This document shows, one piece after another, positions 26,630 to 38,414 of a stretch of DNA of 64,000 bases. Every line of letters starts with the position of its first letter. The stretch's first letter is position 1. The notes below the pieces were generated by a model, which was given only the letters and a program-made list of their open reading frames with translations, did no database searches and was not told the origin of the DNA. The DNA comes from Burkholderia sp. Leaf177 (GTDB taxonomy: Bacteria; Pseudomonadota; Gammaproteobacteria; Burkholderiales; Burkholderiaceae): contig NZ_LMPF01000020.1 of NCBI RefSeq assembly GCF_001424345.1, positions 261,883 to 325,882 on the forward strand. Direction: 5' to 3'. Position numbers and translations under genes: made by a program.

Positions 26630-27171
26630 CATTGGCGTACCGGTTTCTTCGCGAGCTTGCGCTGCAACGTCCGCCGATGCATATTCAGCGCCCGCGCCGT
26701 GGCCGAAATGTTGCCGCTGTTTTCGGCCAGCACGCGCTGAATGTGCTCCCACTCGAGCCGCGCCACAGACAACAACGCCGGATGCTCGATCGCCTCTTCC
26801 GCCGTTTGCTCGCTCGCCTCTTCCTGCAGCGCGGACAAGATCGTCTCGACGTTCGCCGGCTTGGCCAGGTAATTATCGGCGCCATCTTTCACGGCCTGAA
26901 CCGCCGTCGCGATGCTCGCATAACCCGTCAGCACGAGAATGCGCGCATCGGGTTGCAGATCGCGCAACGGCGCGACGAGCGTCAGTCCGGAATCGTTGCC
27001 AAGATGTAAATCGACGGTGATTTGCCCAAACTTATGCGTGTTCGCGAGACGCAACGCCGCAGCGGCGTCGTGCGCCTGATGCGGCGTATAGCCGCGCCGT
27101 GTCAAACCGCGCGCGAGGATGCCCGCGAAAACTTCATCGTCGTCGATAACCAGAAAATTCTTGTCGCTCAT
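26629..27171 (-). CDS. RegA/PrrA/ActR-type redox response regulator
   Basis: The protein has 180 residues, the typical RegA length. The receiver domain has the acidic pocket IDDDE (about 9-13), phospho-acceptor D54 in ITVDLHLG, T in VLTGYAS and K in LAKPAN. The C-terminal Fis-type HTH reads GNISATARALNMHRRTLQRKL. This family controls respiration and redox genes under low oxygen together with the sensor encoded by the next gene. The two genes overlap by 4 bp, so they form an operon read from the kinase to the regulator. Confidence 0.92.
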   Translation of the reverse strand: MSDKNFLVIDDDEVFAGILARGLTRRGYTPHQAHDAAAALRLANTHKFGQITVDLHLGNDSGLTLVAPLRDLQPDARILVLTGYASIATAVQAVKDGADNYLAKPANVETILSALQEEASEQTAEEAIEHPALLSVARLEWEHIQRVLAENSGNISATARALNMHRRTLQRKLAKKPVRQ

Positions 27172-28502
27172 GCTTTCTTCTCCGTGGAGACGGAAGCCGC
27201 GACCCCGCCGCGGCCCGTCCTTGCTGCTTTGTCACGCGATTCCGGCGCGCTTGTATCGGCGAGACGCAAGATGGCGTGCGTGCCGTGAGGGCTTGCCGCC
27301 GTCAGCTCGATCGATCCGCCGAGCCGCGCTGCTGCTGAAAATGCCAGATACAAGCCGACGCCGTGACCGCCTTGCGTGCTGTCGACCGGCGTCGCGCCGA
27401 GCGAGCCGCGCAGTGCGGCGGGAATGCCGGGACCCTGGTCGCGGACATCGAATTGAATCACGGGTTCGCCAAGATGCCGCGCCGCCGATGTCGCGAGCGT
27501 CACCGAATCGCTGCTGGCCCGGGCGGCATTATCCAGCAGAATGGTCAGGATCTGTCCGACCGCGACTGGATCACTCAGGAATAGGCTCGCGCGCTTGTGT
27601 TCCTCGGCTTCGATCAGCTCGAAGCGCACGTGTGGATGACGCAGCCGCCATTGCTCGACAAACCCATGCAGCCAGTCATCGAGCGATTGCCGCGGCGCGG
27701 GTTCGCTCGCGCGGCTGCGCAGGCGGGCGAGCGCGGACGTGCACAAGCCCATCTGCTGCTCGAGCAATTCGATGTCGGCCGCGTACGGCGCGAGATGCGG
27801 ATCGTGGCGCGCGGAATCGCGAAGTTCCTCGCTGAGCATCGCAATGGTCGATAACGGCGTGCCGATTTCGTGCGCAACGGTCGCGGCCTGAACGCCGAGC
27901 GCTACGGCGCGTTCGTCGCGTAGAAGGCGCTCCTGGGCGTCGGCCAGCGCGAAATCGCGGACTCGCAATGCCCGCGACATGCGCGCCACGAACCAGCCGA
28001 TTAACCCCACGCTCACCATGAAGTTCACCCACAATCCGATCCGGAAATATTCGAACAGATTCAGCGGATCTTCCATGTTCAACGGCACGTAGCTGACGGT
28101 AAGCAGCGCGTAGCAAGCCACGGCGAACAGCGCTAGCCACACCGAGAGGTTCCACGGCAGCACGGCGGATGCGATTGCAAGCGATGGCAAATAAAGCGTA
28201 ACGAAAGGGTTTGTTGCGCCGCCACTGAGAAACAGCAACGCGGACAACGCGCCCAGATCGACCCAAAGTTGTCCGAACAATTCAAGATTGGTTTCGGGCC
28301 GCGCGCGCATCACGCGAGTCCACGTGATCGCGTTGAACATGACTTCGAGCGAAATGATGGTCAGCATGGCTGCCATCGGAAGATGCGCGCCGTAGAAGGT
28401 CTGAACGACCGCAATGGTCACCAGCTGGCCGATGATCGCAAGGCTGCGAAGCCAGAAGAGGTGACCGAGATTGACGCGGCCTGTGGTTGTGATTCGATGC
28501 AT
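27168..28502 (-). CDS. RegB/PrrB-type redox sensor histidine kinase
   Basis: The protein has 444 residues. Six hydrophobic segments occupy roughly residues 12-190. Between two of them lies LSGGATNPF, the GGxxNPF motif that senses the quinone pool in RegB. The H-box has the phospho-acceptor H211 in AHEIGTPLSTI. The HATPase domain contains LDNAARASSD and RDQGPGIP, with a G-rich GHGVGLYLAF. It is membrane-bound and partners the RegA-like protein encoded 3'. I saw no obvious equivalent of the redox-active Cys near the H-box, so quinone sensing may be the main input; that is an inference. Confidence 0.92.
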   Translation of the reverse strand: MHRITTTGRVNLGHLFWLRSLAIIGQLVTIAVVQTFYGAHLPMAAMLTIISLEVMFNAITWTRVMRARPETNLELFGQLWVDLGALSALLFLSGGATNPFVTLYLPSLAIASAVLPWNLSVWLALFAVACYALLTVSYVPLNMEDPLNLFEYFRIGLWVNFMVSVGLIGWFVARMSRALRVRDFALADAQERLLRDERAVALGVQAATVAHEIGTPLSTIAMLSEELRDSARHDPHLAPYAADIELLEQQMGLCTSALARLRSRASEPAPRQSLDDWLHGFVEQWRLRHPHVRFELIEAEEHKRASLFLSDPVAVGQILTILLDNAARASSDSVTLATSAARHLGEPVIQFDVRDQGPGIPAALRGSLGATPVDSTQGGHGVGLYLAFSAAARLGGSIELTAASPHGTHAILRLADTSAPESRDKAARTGRGGVAASVSTEKKA

Positions 28503-28609
28503 TTCAGTAATCGTCGCGCTTAATTTCAGAATAGTCTAATGGCCGCGATGGGTGAATTGCCGCACCATTGAATGTTGTCTCGTACAGGGCGGCTCGGCCG
28601 CACACTCAC

Positions 28610-30358
28610 ATGAATCGCAGCCAATCGTCTCGCCCCGACACGCCTTCGAGCGAAATGCCACTCGTTCAGGACGCCAATAAAAACGCCACGCAGGACACCG
28701 CGCAAGACACCGCGCAAGACACCATTATCTCGCGCGTTCTGCCCGCTTACCTCGAGAACGCCAGGATCGCCGCTGTAGCTGGCAGTCAGGTCGAACGCGC
28801 TACCTGGTTGCACGCCGCTGTGCTGCTCGAACCCGCGCGCGTGGAAACGGTGCTGGAACTCATCGACTGCTTGTTGAAGCAAAACCGCCTTGCCGAAGGC
28901 ATTCAGCTTGGCGCGAAAGTCGTTGAAACTCATCCGCAACATGCGCTTGCGCTCTGGCATCTGGGTTATGCGCTGCAGCTCGCCAATCGTCACGCCGAGG
29001 CCATTCCGCTCTACGAACGCGCGCACGCAATCGATGCTTCCGTTCCGACCCTGCGCAACAATCTGGCGGTCGCCTACGAACTGACCGGTCGCGAAGGCGA
29101 CGCGCTGAAGCTGCTTGAAGAGGCAGTCGCCGCAAATTCCTCCGATATCGAAGCGTGGACGAACCTCACGCGCATGTACCCGCGCCGCTGGGAACTGGAG
29201 CATGCGGTCGCGGCGGGCAAACGCGCGACTCAGATCGATCCATTGAACGCGCTGGCGCTATCGAATTACAGCCTTGCGCTCAAGGAAGCGCAGCGCTGGG
29301 AAGACGCGACCACGGCGGCCAGCACGGCTGCGGATATCGCGCCGAACATGGCTCGGCTCCCCTTCAACCTGTCCATTCTCGATCTCGTGCAAGGCAATTA
29401 CGCACGCGGATGGGAAAATTTCGAAGCGCGATGGGACGGTTCCGGCGAGCTGCGCGATTCGCATCCCAAATTCAATGCACCGCGCTGGAATGGTGAGTCG
29501 CTGAAGGGCAAGACGTTGCTGCTATGGGGTGAACAGGGTTTCGGCGACGCGCTGCAGTTCTCGCGCTTCATCCCCATGCTGGCGAAAAAAGTGAGCGCTC
29601 AGGGCGGCAAGCTCGTTTGGATCGCGTTCAAAGCCGTGTATCCGCTGATGGCGCGCATGGCGCCGAAGAACGTCGAATGCATTCCGCATGACGCCCCGCT
29701 GCCCGATTTCGATTTTCACTTCCCGCTGCTAAGCCTGCCGCTGCATTTCGGCGTTGAAGAGGAAACGATTCCGTCCAAACGCGCGTATCTCTCGTCAGAT
29801 GCCGATCTCGCCGCCGATTGGCGCGCCGAATTCGCCGACGACAAACGCCTGCGCGTCGGTCTCGTATGGAGCGGCAGCGAATCCCATCAACGCAACATGT
29901 TCCGCAGCGTGGGCATAGAACGCTACGCGCAGGCGTTCAAGGGCATCGAAAACGTTGCGTTTTTCTCGCTGCAGAAGGAAGCGTCGGGAGCGGTATCGAC
30001 GGCTCGGGACGGCGGGTTCGAGATCGCCGATCGCACCGGCAAATTCGAGACGTTCGATGATTCCGCGGCGTTCATCGATTCACTGGATCTCGTGATCACC
30101 GTGTGCACGAGCGTGGCGCATCTCGCGGCCGCGCTCGGCAAGCCGACGTGGGTTCTGCTCGACGTCAATCCGCACTGGGTCTGGCAACTCGAACGCACGG
30201 ACAGCCCGTGGTATCCGACGGCCAAGTTGTATAGGCAGCAACACTTCGCACAGTGGGAGCCGGTCATGAGCGAAGTTGCCCGCGATCTGGCTATGCTCGC
30301 GGCCACCCATACGGGCGCGGCGCCGCGCAAGCGCCCGGCGAAGAAAACCACCGCGTAA
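28610..30358 (+). CDS. TPR protein with C-terminal glycosyltransferase-9-like domain
   Basis: The protein has 582 residues from the ATG at 28610. After a polar N-terminus with three in-frame 12-bp repeats (QDTA-type, residues about 27-38), TPR helices fill about residues 45-280 (for example ALWHLGYALQLANRHAEAIPLYERA, LRNNLAVAYELTGREGDALKLLEEA). The C-terminal half begins LLLWGEQGFGDALQFSRF and includes RVGLVWSGS and DLVITVCTSVAHLAAALGKPTWVLL, typical of heptosyltransferase-like (GT9) domains in TPR proteins. No signal peptide is seen. It might modify proteins or surface sugars; the substrate is unknown. It is monocistronic and divergent from regBA. Confidence 0.85.
   Translation: MNRSQSSRPDTPSSEMPLVQDANKNATQDTAQDTAQDTIISRVLPAYLENARIAAVAGSQVERATWLHAAVLLEPARVETVLELIDCLLKQNRLAEGIQLGAKVVETHPQHALALWHLGYALQLANRHAEAIPLYERAHAIDASVPTLRNNLAVAYELTGREGDALKLLEEAVAANSSDIEAWTNLTRMYPRRWELEHAVAAGKRATQIDPLNALALSNYSLALKEAQRWEDATTAASTAADIAPNMARLPFNLSILDLVQGNYARGWENFEARWDGSGELRDSHPKFNAPRWNGESLKGKTLLLWGEQGFGDALQFSRFIPMLAKKVSAQGGKLVWIAFKAVYPLMARMAPKNVECIPHDAPLPDFDFHFPLLSLPLHFGVEEETIPSKRAYLSSDADLAADWRAEFADDKRLRVGLVWSGSESHQRNMFRSVGIERYAQAFKGIENVAFFSLQKEASGAVSTARDGGFEIADRTGKFETFDDSAAFIDSLDLVITVCTSVAHLAAALGKPTWVLLDVNPHWVWQLERTDSPWYPTAKLYRQQHFAQWEPVMSEVARDLAMLAATHTGAAPRKRPAKKTTA
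28689..28724 (+). repeat. Three tandem 12-bp units inside the TPR-protein gene
   Basis: CGCAGGACACCG, CGCAAGACACCG and CGCAAGACACCA follow one another. Twelve bases equal four codons, so a change in copy number would keep the frame and only alter the length of the QDTA-type linker. Confidence 0.9.
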
Positions 30359-30389
30359 GGCGTTTTAGGTTTTTTCAGCCGCAATCGAG

Positions 30390-30421
30390 CGGTGATCCGG
30401 GCAACCAGATCACCGTTTTTA
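30390..30421 (+). terminator. Rho-independent terminator after the TPR-glycosyltransferase gene
   Basis: There is an 8-bp stem CGGTGATC / GATCACCG with a 10-base loop, followed by five T. It also overlaps the 3' end of the minus-strand Cys-rich gene. Confidence 0.85.
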
Positions 30422-30625
30422 TTTGGCTTCGACCTGGCTTATTTGCTGGATCAGGCACGCGGGACACAAGCACGCCAAGCGCGGATTGAGCTTATCGGCC
30501 GGCAAAACCGGCATCGACGCGCACCAGCATGTGGCATCGCCCATCTGCTGGCCGCAACGAAAATCCGCGCCGCAGCGGGCGCAATGTTGCGATGCAGACG
30601 ATCCGGAAGGTGTATCCGTCACCAT
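30419..30625 (-). CDS. Cysteine-rich CWC family protein
   Basis: The protein has 68 residues with eight cysteines in pairs: CARCGADFRCG, then CWCASMP, then CLCPACL. The pattern matches the short CWC (cysteine-rich) family of proteobacteria, which probably binds zinc but has no known role. The gene is convergent with the TPR gene. Its stop lies at the edge of that gene's terminator. Confidence 0.8.
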   Translation of the reverse strand: MVTDTPSGSSASQHCARCGADFRCGQQMGDATCWCASMPVLPADKLNPRLACLCPACLIQQISQVEAK

Positions 30626-30804
30626 ATAAAAGGAAGCCCGAGTGAAAGCGGTCGCGTAATTTGACTGAACATCATTGTTTCACGCGCTGGCCCCATCCTG
30701 AAGCGACCGCGCGCCCACTGCCGCCGTTCTCGCAAACGCAACGCTGAATGCAGCGCCAAACGCCTGATGCAACGCGTCAGTCCTGTACAATTCCGCCTGT
30801 TTAA

Positions 30805-32465
<1,661 letters not shown>

Positions 32466-32567
32466 GAGAATCACTTCACGAATTCCGATATACTTATTCG
32501 CTCAACTTGTTACAACGCGCCGATTTGCTGACTCGATTGCGGGCGCGCGAACCCTGACCCGGTTCAC

Positions 32568-32598
32568 TATAAATGCGGCTAAAGAGGTTGTCAGCCGC
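32568..32598 (+). promoter_or_regulatory. Possible -10 box and leader hairpin of metX
   Basis: TATAAA at 32568-32573 is followed at once by a hairpin GCGGCT (32575-32580) / AGCCGC (32593-32598) and then a U-rich tail GCTGTTTTCTCTTC. No good -35 box was seen. The hairpin could be an attenuator or a stabilising leader structure. Confidence 0.3.
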
Positions 32599-32664
32599 GC
32601 TGTTTTCTCTTCTACGCGCACCGCCGACGCCGTTTAGCCGCCCTTGTATTTTCTAGGCGGATGA

Positions 32665-33806
<1,142 letters not shown>

Positions 33807-33810
<4 letters not shown>

Positions 33811-34415
33811 ACCAGATCACGCTGGACTCTCTTTCCCTACGCTCGGACTTTCGGGCAATTGCGCGCTGGGTCGAACCGAACGCTTCGGTGCTGGATCTGG
33901 GATGCGGCGACGGCTCGTTGCTATCGCTTTTAGGCGAAGAACTCGATGTCACCGGCTACGGCATCGAAATCAACGACGCCGGCGTGCTGGCCTGCGCGCA
34001 AAAAGGCGTCAACGTTATTCAGCAGAATCTGGAAGACGGGTTACGCCTTTTCGAAGACGGCAGCTTTGACTTCGCGATCCTTTCGCAGACCCTTCAGACA
34101 ATCCACCAAACCGCCGCGATCCTGCGCGAAACCGTGCGCGTCGGGCGTGAATGCATCGTTTCGTTTCCGAACTTCGGTTACTGGCGTCACAGGCTGACCG
34201 TGCTGCAGGGACGCATGCCGGTATCGAAAACGCTGCCTTATCAATGGCATAACACGCCGAACGTGCGCGTGCTGACCATCCAGGATTTCGAGGCGCTGGC
34301 GCCGGAAGTGGGAATCGAGATCCTCGATCGCGTTGTGCTCCACGGCGGGCAGTCGATCCGTTGGGGCGCGAACTGGCGTGGTAGCCTTGCGGTCTATCGC
34401 GTAAAGCGTAGCTGA
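33807..34415 (+). CDS. metW: Methionine biosynthesis protein MetW
   Basis: The protein has 202 residues. A class I methyltransferase-like fold is visible, with [16 protein letters not shown] (about residues 31-46, motif I) and [10 protein letters not shown]. MetW accompanies MetX in proteobacteria and is needed for full homoserine acyltransferase activity; its own chemistry is uncertain. ATGA overlap with metX indicates translational coupling. Confidence 0.95.
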
Positions 34416-34470
34416 ACCGACTCCCCGTTCACCGCTTGGCGCATCGCCCACCGCATCAAACTGATTTCAT

Positions 34471-35757
34471 ATGTCCGACACGCCAAACGAGGCGCCCGCT
34501 CTAAACGCTCACGAAGAACGCCCCGGCTGGCGTGCGTTTCTCAACAAACGCATGCTGATTTGCGTGTTTCTTGGCTTCACGTCGGGGCTGCCGCTTTTTA
34601 CGCTCATCTATCTGGTCCAGGCGTGGCTGCGAACCGAAGGCGTGAATCTGAAGGAAATCGGCCTGTTTGCGCTGATCCAGTTCCCGTATACGTGGAAATT
34701 CATCTGGGCGCCGCTGATGGACCGCTACGTGCCGCGTCTGCCCGGATGGCATCCGGGACGGCGGCGCGGCTGGATGATCGTCACGCAATTGCTGGTGGGC
34801 GTGGCTATTGGCGCGCTCGGGTTCATATCGCCGAAACAGGAAATCTGGACCGTCGCCGCGCTGACCGCGCTCGTCGCGTTTTTCGGGGCGAGCCAGGACA
34901 TTGCTATTGATGCTTATCGCCGCGAACTTCTCGCCGATACCGAACAGGGCCTCGGCAACGCCGTCTTCGTCAACGCGTACAAGATTGCGGCGCTGATTCC
35001 GGGCTCCCTCGGGCTGATTCTTGCCGATCACTTGCCGTGGTCCACGGTGTTCATGGTCACGGCTGCGTTCATGGTGCCGGGCGTGGTGCTGACATTGATT
35101 GTCAAGGAACCGGAAATCCACGGCACGCCGCCCAAGAATCTCCGCGATGCCATCATCGATCCGTTTCGGGAATTTATCGGGCGTGACGGCTGGCGCACGG
35201 CGCTCTTGATTCTTGGCTTTATCTTCCTGTACAAGCTCGGCGATACGATGGCGACCACGCTCTCCACGTCGTTTTTCCTCGATATCGGCTTCAACAAAAC
35301 GCAGATTGGCGTAATTGCCAAGACCGTGGCCTTTTGGGCAAGTATCGCGGGCGGGATTGTGGGCGGAATGTGGCTGGTGAAGATCGGTATTGGCCGGGGG
35401 TTGTGGATCTTCGGCGCGCTGCAGATCGTGTCCACGCTCGGCTTCGCTTGGCTTGCCAAGATCGGGCCGTCGCCTGTCGCGCTGGCGACGCTTTACGGCT
35501 TCGAGACTTTTGCCACCGGTCTCACGACCGCGGCGTTCGTTGCGTATATCGCGAGCACGACCGATCCGCGTTATACGGCCACGCAGTTTGCGCTTTTCAC
35601 GAGCCTGGCTTCGGTACCGCGCACGCTGGCGTCGGCGTCGAGCGGGTTTATCGTGGCGCAGACGGGTTGGTTCGAGTACTTCATGGTCTGCGTGGCGTTG
35701 TCGATTCCCGGCATGTTACTGTTGCCGAAAATCGCGCCCTGGAGACTCGTTCGATGA
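34471..35757 (+). CDS. ampG: AmpG-like MFS permease (muropeptide transporter)
   Basis: The protein has 428 residues with about 12 membrane segments. The N-terminus reads RMLICVFLGFTSGLPLFTLIYLVQAWL, followed by FPYTWKFIWAPLMDRYVPRLPG and the MFS loop RRRGWM. SQDIAIDAYRREL is the conserved AmpG block. It imports GlcNAc-anhydro-muropeptides from the periplasm for cell-wall recycling and can influence beta-lactamase induction. It follows metXW by 55 bp and overlaps the peptidase gene downstream. Confidence 0.9.
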   Translation: MSDTPNEAPALNAHEERPGWRAFLNKRMLICVFLGFTSGLPLFTLIYLVQAWLRTEGVNLKEIGLFALIQFPYTWKFIWAPLMDRYVPRLPGWHPGRRRGWMIVTQLLVGVAIGALGFISPKQEIWTVAALTALVAFFGASQDIAIDAYRRELLADTEQGLGNAVFVNAYKIAALIPGSLGLILADHLPWSTVFMVTAAFMVPGVVLTLIVKEPEIHGTPPKNLRDAIIDPFREFIGRDGWRTALLILGFIFLYKLGDTMATTLSTSFFLDIGFNKTQIGVIAKTVAFWASIAGGIVGGMWLVKIGIGRGLWIFGALQIVSTLGFAWLAKIGPSPVALATLYGFETFATGLTTAAFVAYIASTTDPRYTATQFALFTSLASVPRTLASASSGFIVAQTGWFEYFMVCVALSIPGMLLLPKIAPWRLVR

Positions 35758-36659
35758 AGGTGCACGCGTTGATCCGCGTCACGGCCTGCGCCATGACGCT
35801 CCAGGCGAGCGTCAGCTTCGCGGCGTCCGATGCAGTTTCGCAGCAGCCGTACACGGCGGCGAGCGGCCAGATCCGCTTCGGGAACGCGGCGCTGTTCCGC
35901 AACCTGATTCCATCGGCGACGCTCGAACAGCAATCCGCCGATGAATACCTCCAGATTCTCCACGAAGCGCAGCGCACGAAGCATCTTCTCGGGGATGACA
36001 ACCCGCTCGTCAAGCGCGCCCGCGACATCGCGAATCGTGAAATTCCGTTTGCGCTCAAATGGAATGACCGCTCGAAGAACTGGAAATGGCAGGTCAACGT
36101 GGTGCGATCCAACGAGATTCGCATGTATTGCCTGCCGGGCGGCAAGATTGTGATTTACAGCGGTTTGATCGAGCGGCTTCGGCTCAACGACAACGAGCTC
36201 GGCATGATGATCGGCCATGAGATTGCGCACGCGTTGCGTGAGCACGCGCGGGATCGGCTCGGGCGCCAACAGGCCGCGCAACTGACCACGGGCACGATCC
36301 CGCCGCTTTTTGGTTTCGCCGATATCACGTCGGCGCCGTTGGGTATCGGCGAGCAGTTGCTGGCCATGCGATACACGCCGGCCGATGAAACCGAAGCCGA
36401 TGTCATCGGCAGCGAGATTGCATCCCGCGCCGGTTACGATCCGCGCGCCGCCGTGACGTTATGGAAGAAGATCGATTCGGCGACACGGCGCACGCCGAAC
36501 GGCTTTATCTGGATGCATCCGTTTGGCTCTGATCGCGTGCACGATCTGATGAAGCGCCTTCCGGACATGATGCCGTTGTACGCAAAGGCGCTTGGCCGGA
36601 CGGTCGATCAATTGCCGAACTATGCCGGAATGGGACGCTTCAAGAAGCCGAAGTTATAG
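35754..36659 (+). CDS. M48-family metallopeptidase, exported
   Basis: The protein has 301 residues from the ATG at 35754, which overlaps the ampG stop (ATGA). A signal peptide is likely (ALIRVTACAMTLQASVSFAA, cleavage near residue 24). The zinc motif HEIAHALREH (about residue 160) is followed by a downstream glutamate in DETEADVIG. Related periplasmic proteins are LoiP/YcaL/BepA-type peptidases that act on outer-membrane protein assembly. The tight coupling to ampG suggests a shared envelope role, but that is an inference. Confidence 0.9.
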   Translation: MKVHALIRVTACAMTLQASVSFAASDAVSQQPYTAASGQIRFGNAALFRNLIPSATLEQQSADEYLQILHEAQRTKHLLGDDNPLVKRARDIANREIPFALKWNDRSKNWKWQVNVVRSNEIRMYCLPGGKIVIYSGLIERLRLNDNELGMMIGHEIAHALREHARDRLGRQQAAQLTTGTIPPLFGFADITSAPLGIGEQLLAMRYTPADETEADVIGSEIASRAGYDPRAAVTLWKKIDSATRRTPNGFIWMHPFGSDRVHDLMKRLPDMMPLYAKALGRTVDQLPNYAGMGRFKKPKL

Positions 36660-36676
36660 AGAAGGCCGCCGCCTTT

Positions 36677-37450
36677 TCAAACCTTCCAGTCGTAATCGAT
36701 AATCAATGGCGCGTGATCGCTGAACTTGATCTCGCGGAAAACCGAAGTCGCTGTTGCCGTGTCCGCCACGCCTTTCGTCGCGATCTGATAATCGATCCGC
36801 CACCCGACGTTCTTCGCGTAAGCCTGTCCGCGATTGCTCCACCACGTATATTGCTCGGGCCGCTGATCGAGTGTCCGGAATACATCGACATACGATTTTT
36901 CATCGAACAATTGCGTGAGCCATGCGCGCTCTTCCGGCAAGCAACCGGAGTTCTTCTGATTGCTTTTCCAGTTCTTGATATCTATTTCCTTATGCACGAT
37001 GTTCACGTCGCCGCACAAGATCACTTCACGCGTCGCCGCGAGTTTCTCAAGATGCGGCATAAATTCGGCCATGAAGCGATATTTGGCCTGCTGCCGTTCC
37101 TCACCGCTCGACCCGGAAGGCACATACACGGAAATCACCGATAAATCACCAAACCGCGCTTCCACGTAACGCCCTTCGGGATCGAATTCCTCGCTGCCGA
37201 AACCGATGATCACTTCATCGGGTTCGTGCTTCGTATAAAGCCCCGCGCCCGAATAACCTTTCTTCACGGCATGCTGAAAATAGCCCTGAAAACCGTGCGG
37301 CGCGAGAAACTCCGGCGTCAAATCGTCTTGCGAACATTTGATTTCCTGCACACAGACAACGTCCGCGTCCTGCTGACCAAACCAGTCGAAAAATCCTTTC
37401 TTCGCGGCCGATCGAATACCGTTCAAATTAGCGGTGATGACTCGAAACAT
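36677..37450 (-). CDS. xth: Exodeoxyribonuclease III (AP endonuclease)
   Basis: The protein has 257 residues. Motifs are FRVITANLNGIRSA at the N-terminus, VVCVQEIKC (catalytic Glu), NIVHKEIDIKN and the C-terminal IKFSDHAPLIIDY (catalytic D-H). It incises abasic DNA and has 3'-5' exonuclease activity. The ATG at 37450 is a good start. It is convergent with the M48 peptidase gene and 24 bp downstream of the PPK2 gene, so it may share its promoter. Confidence 0.95.
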   Translation of the reverse strand: MFRVITANLNGIRSAAKKGFFDWFGQQDADVVCVQEIKCSQDDLTPEFLAPHGFQGYFQHAVKKGYSGAGLYTKHEPDEVIIGFGSEEFDPEGRYVEARFGDLSVISVYVPSGSSGEERQQAKYRFMAEFMPHLEKLAATREVILCGDVNIVHKEIDIKNWKSNQKNSGCLPEERAWLTQLFDEKSYVDVFRTLDQRPEQYTWWSNRGQAYAKNVGWRIDYQIATKGVADTATATSVFREIKFSDHAPLIIDYDWKV

Positions 37451-37474
37451 GAAACATCCTTGTATGTTGTTGAC

Positions 37475-38335
37475 CTACTCGACCTTGATCCCTTTCAGCG
37501 ATTCCTTCGCCGGCGGATATTCGAGCTTCAAACTCTGCAAGGTGCGCGTGATCAATTCCGCGACCATGACGTTACGGTGCGTTTTTGAATCCGCGGGAAT
37601 GACGAACCACGGGGCGAATTCGGTCGATGTAGCGCCCAACGCATCGGCGTAAGCTTCGTGATAATCGTCCCACTGCTTGCGCGCTTCGAGATCGGCGGTA
37701 TCGAATTTCCAATGTTTCTCCGGGTTATCGATACGCGCTTGCAAGCGCTCTTTCTGCTCGTCCTTCGATATATGCAAGAAGCATTTCACAATGGCCGTGC
37801 CGCTATCGGCTAAAAGCGCCTCAAAGTTTCGGATATGCGCGTATCGACGCTCGCACTCGTCTTTATCGATTTGTTTCAGCACGCGCGGCACGAGCACATC
37901 TTCATACTGGCTGCGATTGAAAACGGCCAACTCGCCGGCGGCGGGCGCCTGCGAATGAACGCGCCATAAAAAGTCGTGAGCCGCCTCGACTTCGGACGGC
38001 GCCTTGAACGGCACGATACGAAGCCCGAGCGGATCGACGTCCTGAAAGATGCCGCGAATGGTGCCATCCTTCCCGCTTGTATCCATGCCTTGCAGGATCA
38101 GCAGGACGCGTTGCTTGCGTTGCGTGTGGAGTTTGTCCTGCAAGCCGTCGAGCGCTGAGTTCAACTCGCTCAAGCGCGCGCGGTCGTCGTCTTTCGATCC
38201 GGATGAGAATGGCTTGGAAGCCGTGTCGATAGAAGCAAGATCGAACGCCTTCAGTTTCTTGCCATCGAAATACGGCACGCGATAATCGTCCAGATCAGGT
38301 TTCTTGGCCACGCGTGCGCTCCCGCTTGTGATCAT
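37475..38335 (-). CDS. Polyphosphate kinase 2 family protein
   Basis: The protein has 286 residues. The Walker A motif is LQGMDTSGKDGTIRG (about residues 84-98). The lid and Walker B regions include FLWRVHSQAPAAGELAVFNRSQYEDVL and HRNVMVAELI. It transfers phosphate between polyphosphate and (d)NDPs/NMPs. The length and single domain fit the one-domain PPK2 classes, with the class-III look of ADP/AMP-using enzymes. It stands between exonuclease III (24 bp downstream) and gatB. Confidence 0.9.
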   Translation of the reverse strand: MITSGSARVAKKPDLDDYRVPYFDGKKLKAFDLASIDTASKPFSSGSKDDDRARLSELNSALDGLQDKLHTQRKQRVLLILQGMDTSGKDGTIRGIFQDVDPLGLRIVPFKAPSEVEAAHDFLWRVHSQAPAAGELAVFNRSQYEDVLVPRVLKQIDKDECERRYAHIRNFEALLADSGTAIVKCFLHISKDEQKERLQARIDNPEKHWKFDTADLEARKQWDDYHEAYADALGATSTEFAPWFVIPADSKTHRNVMVAELITRTLQSLKLEYPPAKESLKGIKVE

Positions 38336-38339
38336 TCAT

Positions 38340-38379
38340 AAAATAAAGGGTTGCTGCCAGACCAGACCAGCAGCAACCC
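38340..38379 (-). terminator. Rho-independent terminator after gatB
   Basis: There is a perfect 10-bp stem GGGTTGCTGC / GCAGCAACCC (38348-38357, 38370-38379). On the minus strand it is followed by a U-rich tail (TTTATTTTATG). It lies 36 bp past the gatB stop. Confidence 0.82.
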
Positions 38380-38414
38380 GCGATTACCTCAGCCATCAAA
38401 CGCCGGCATTTAGA

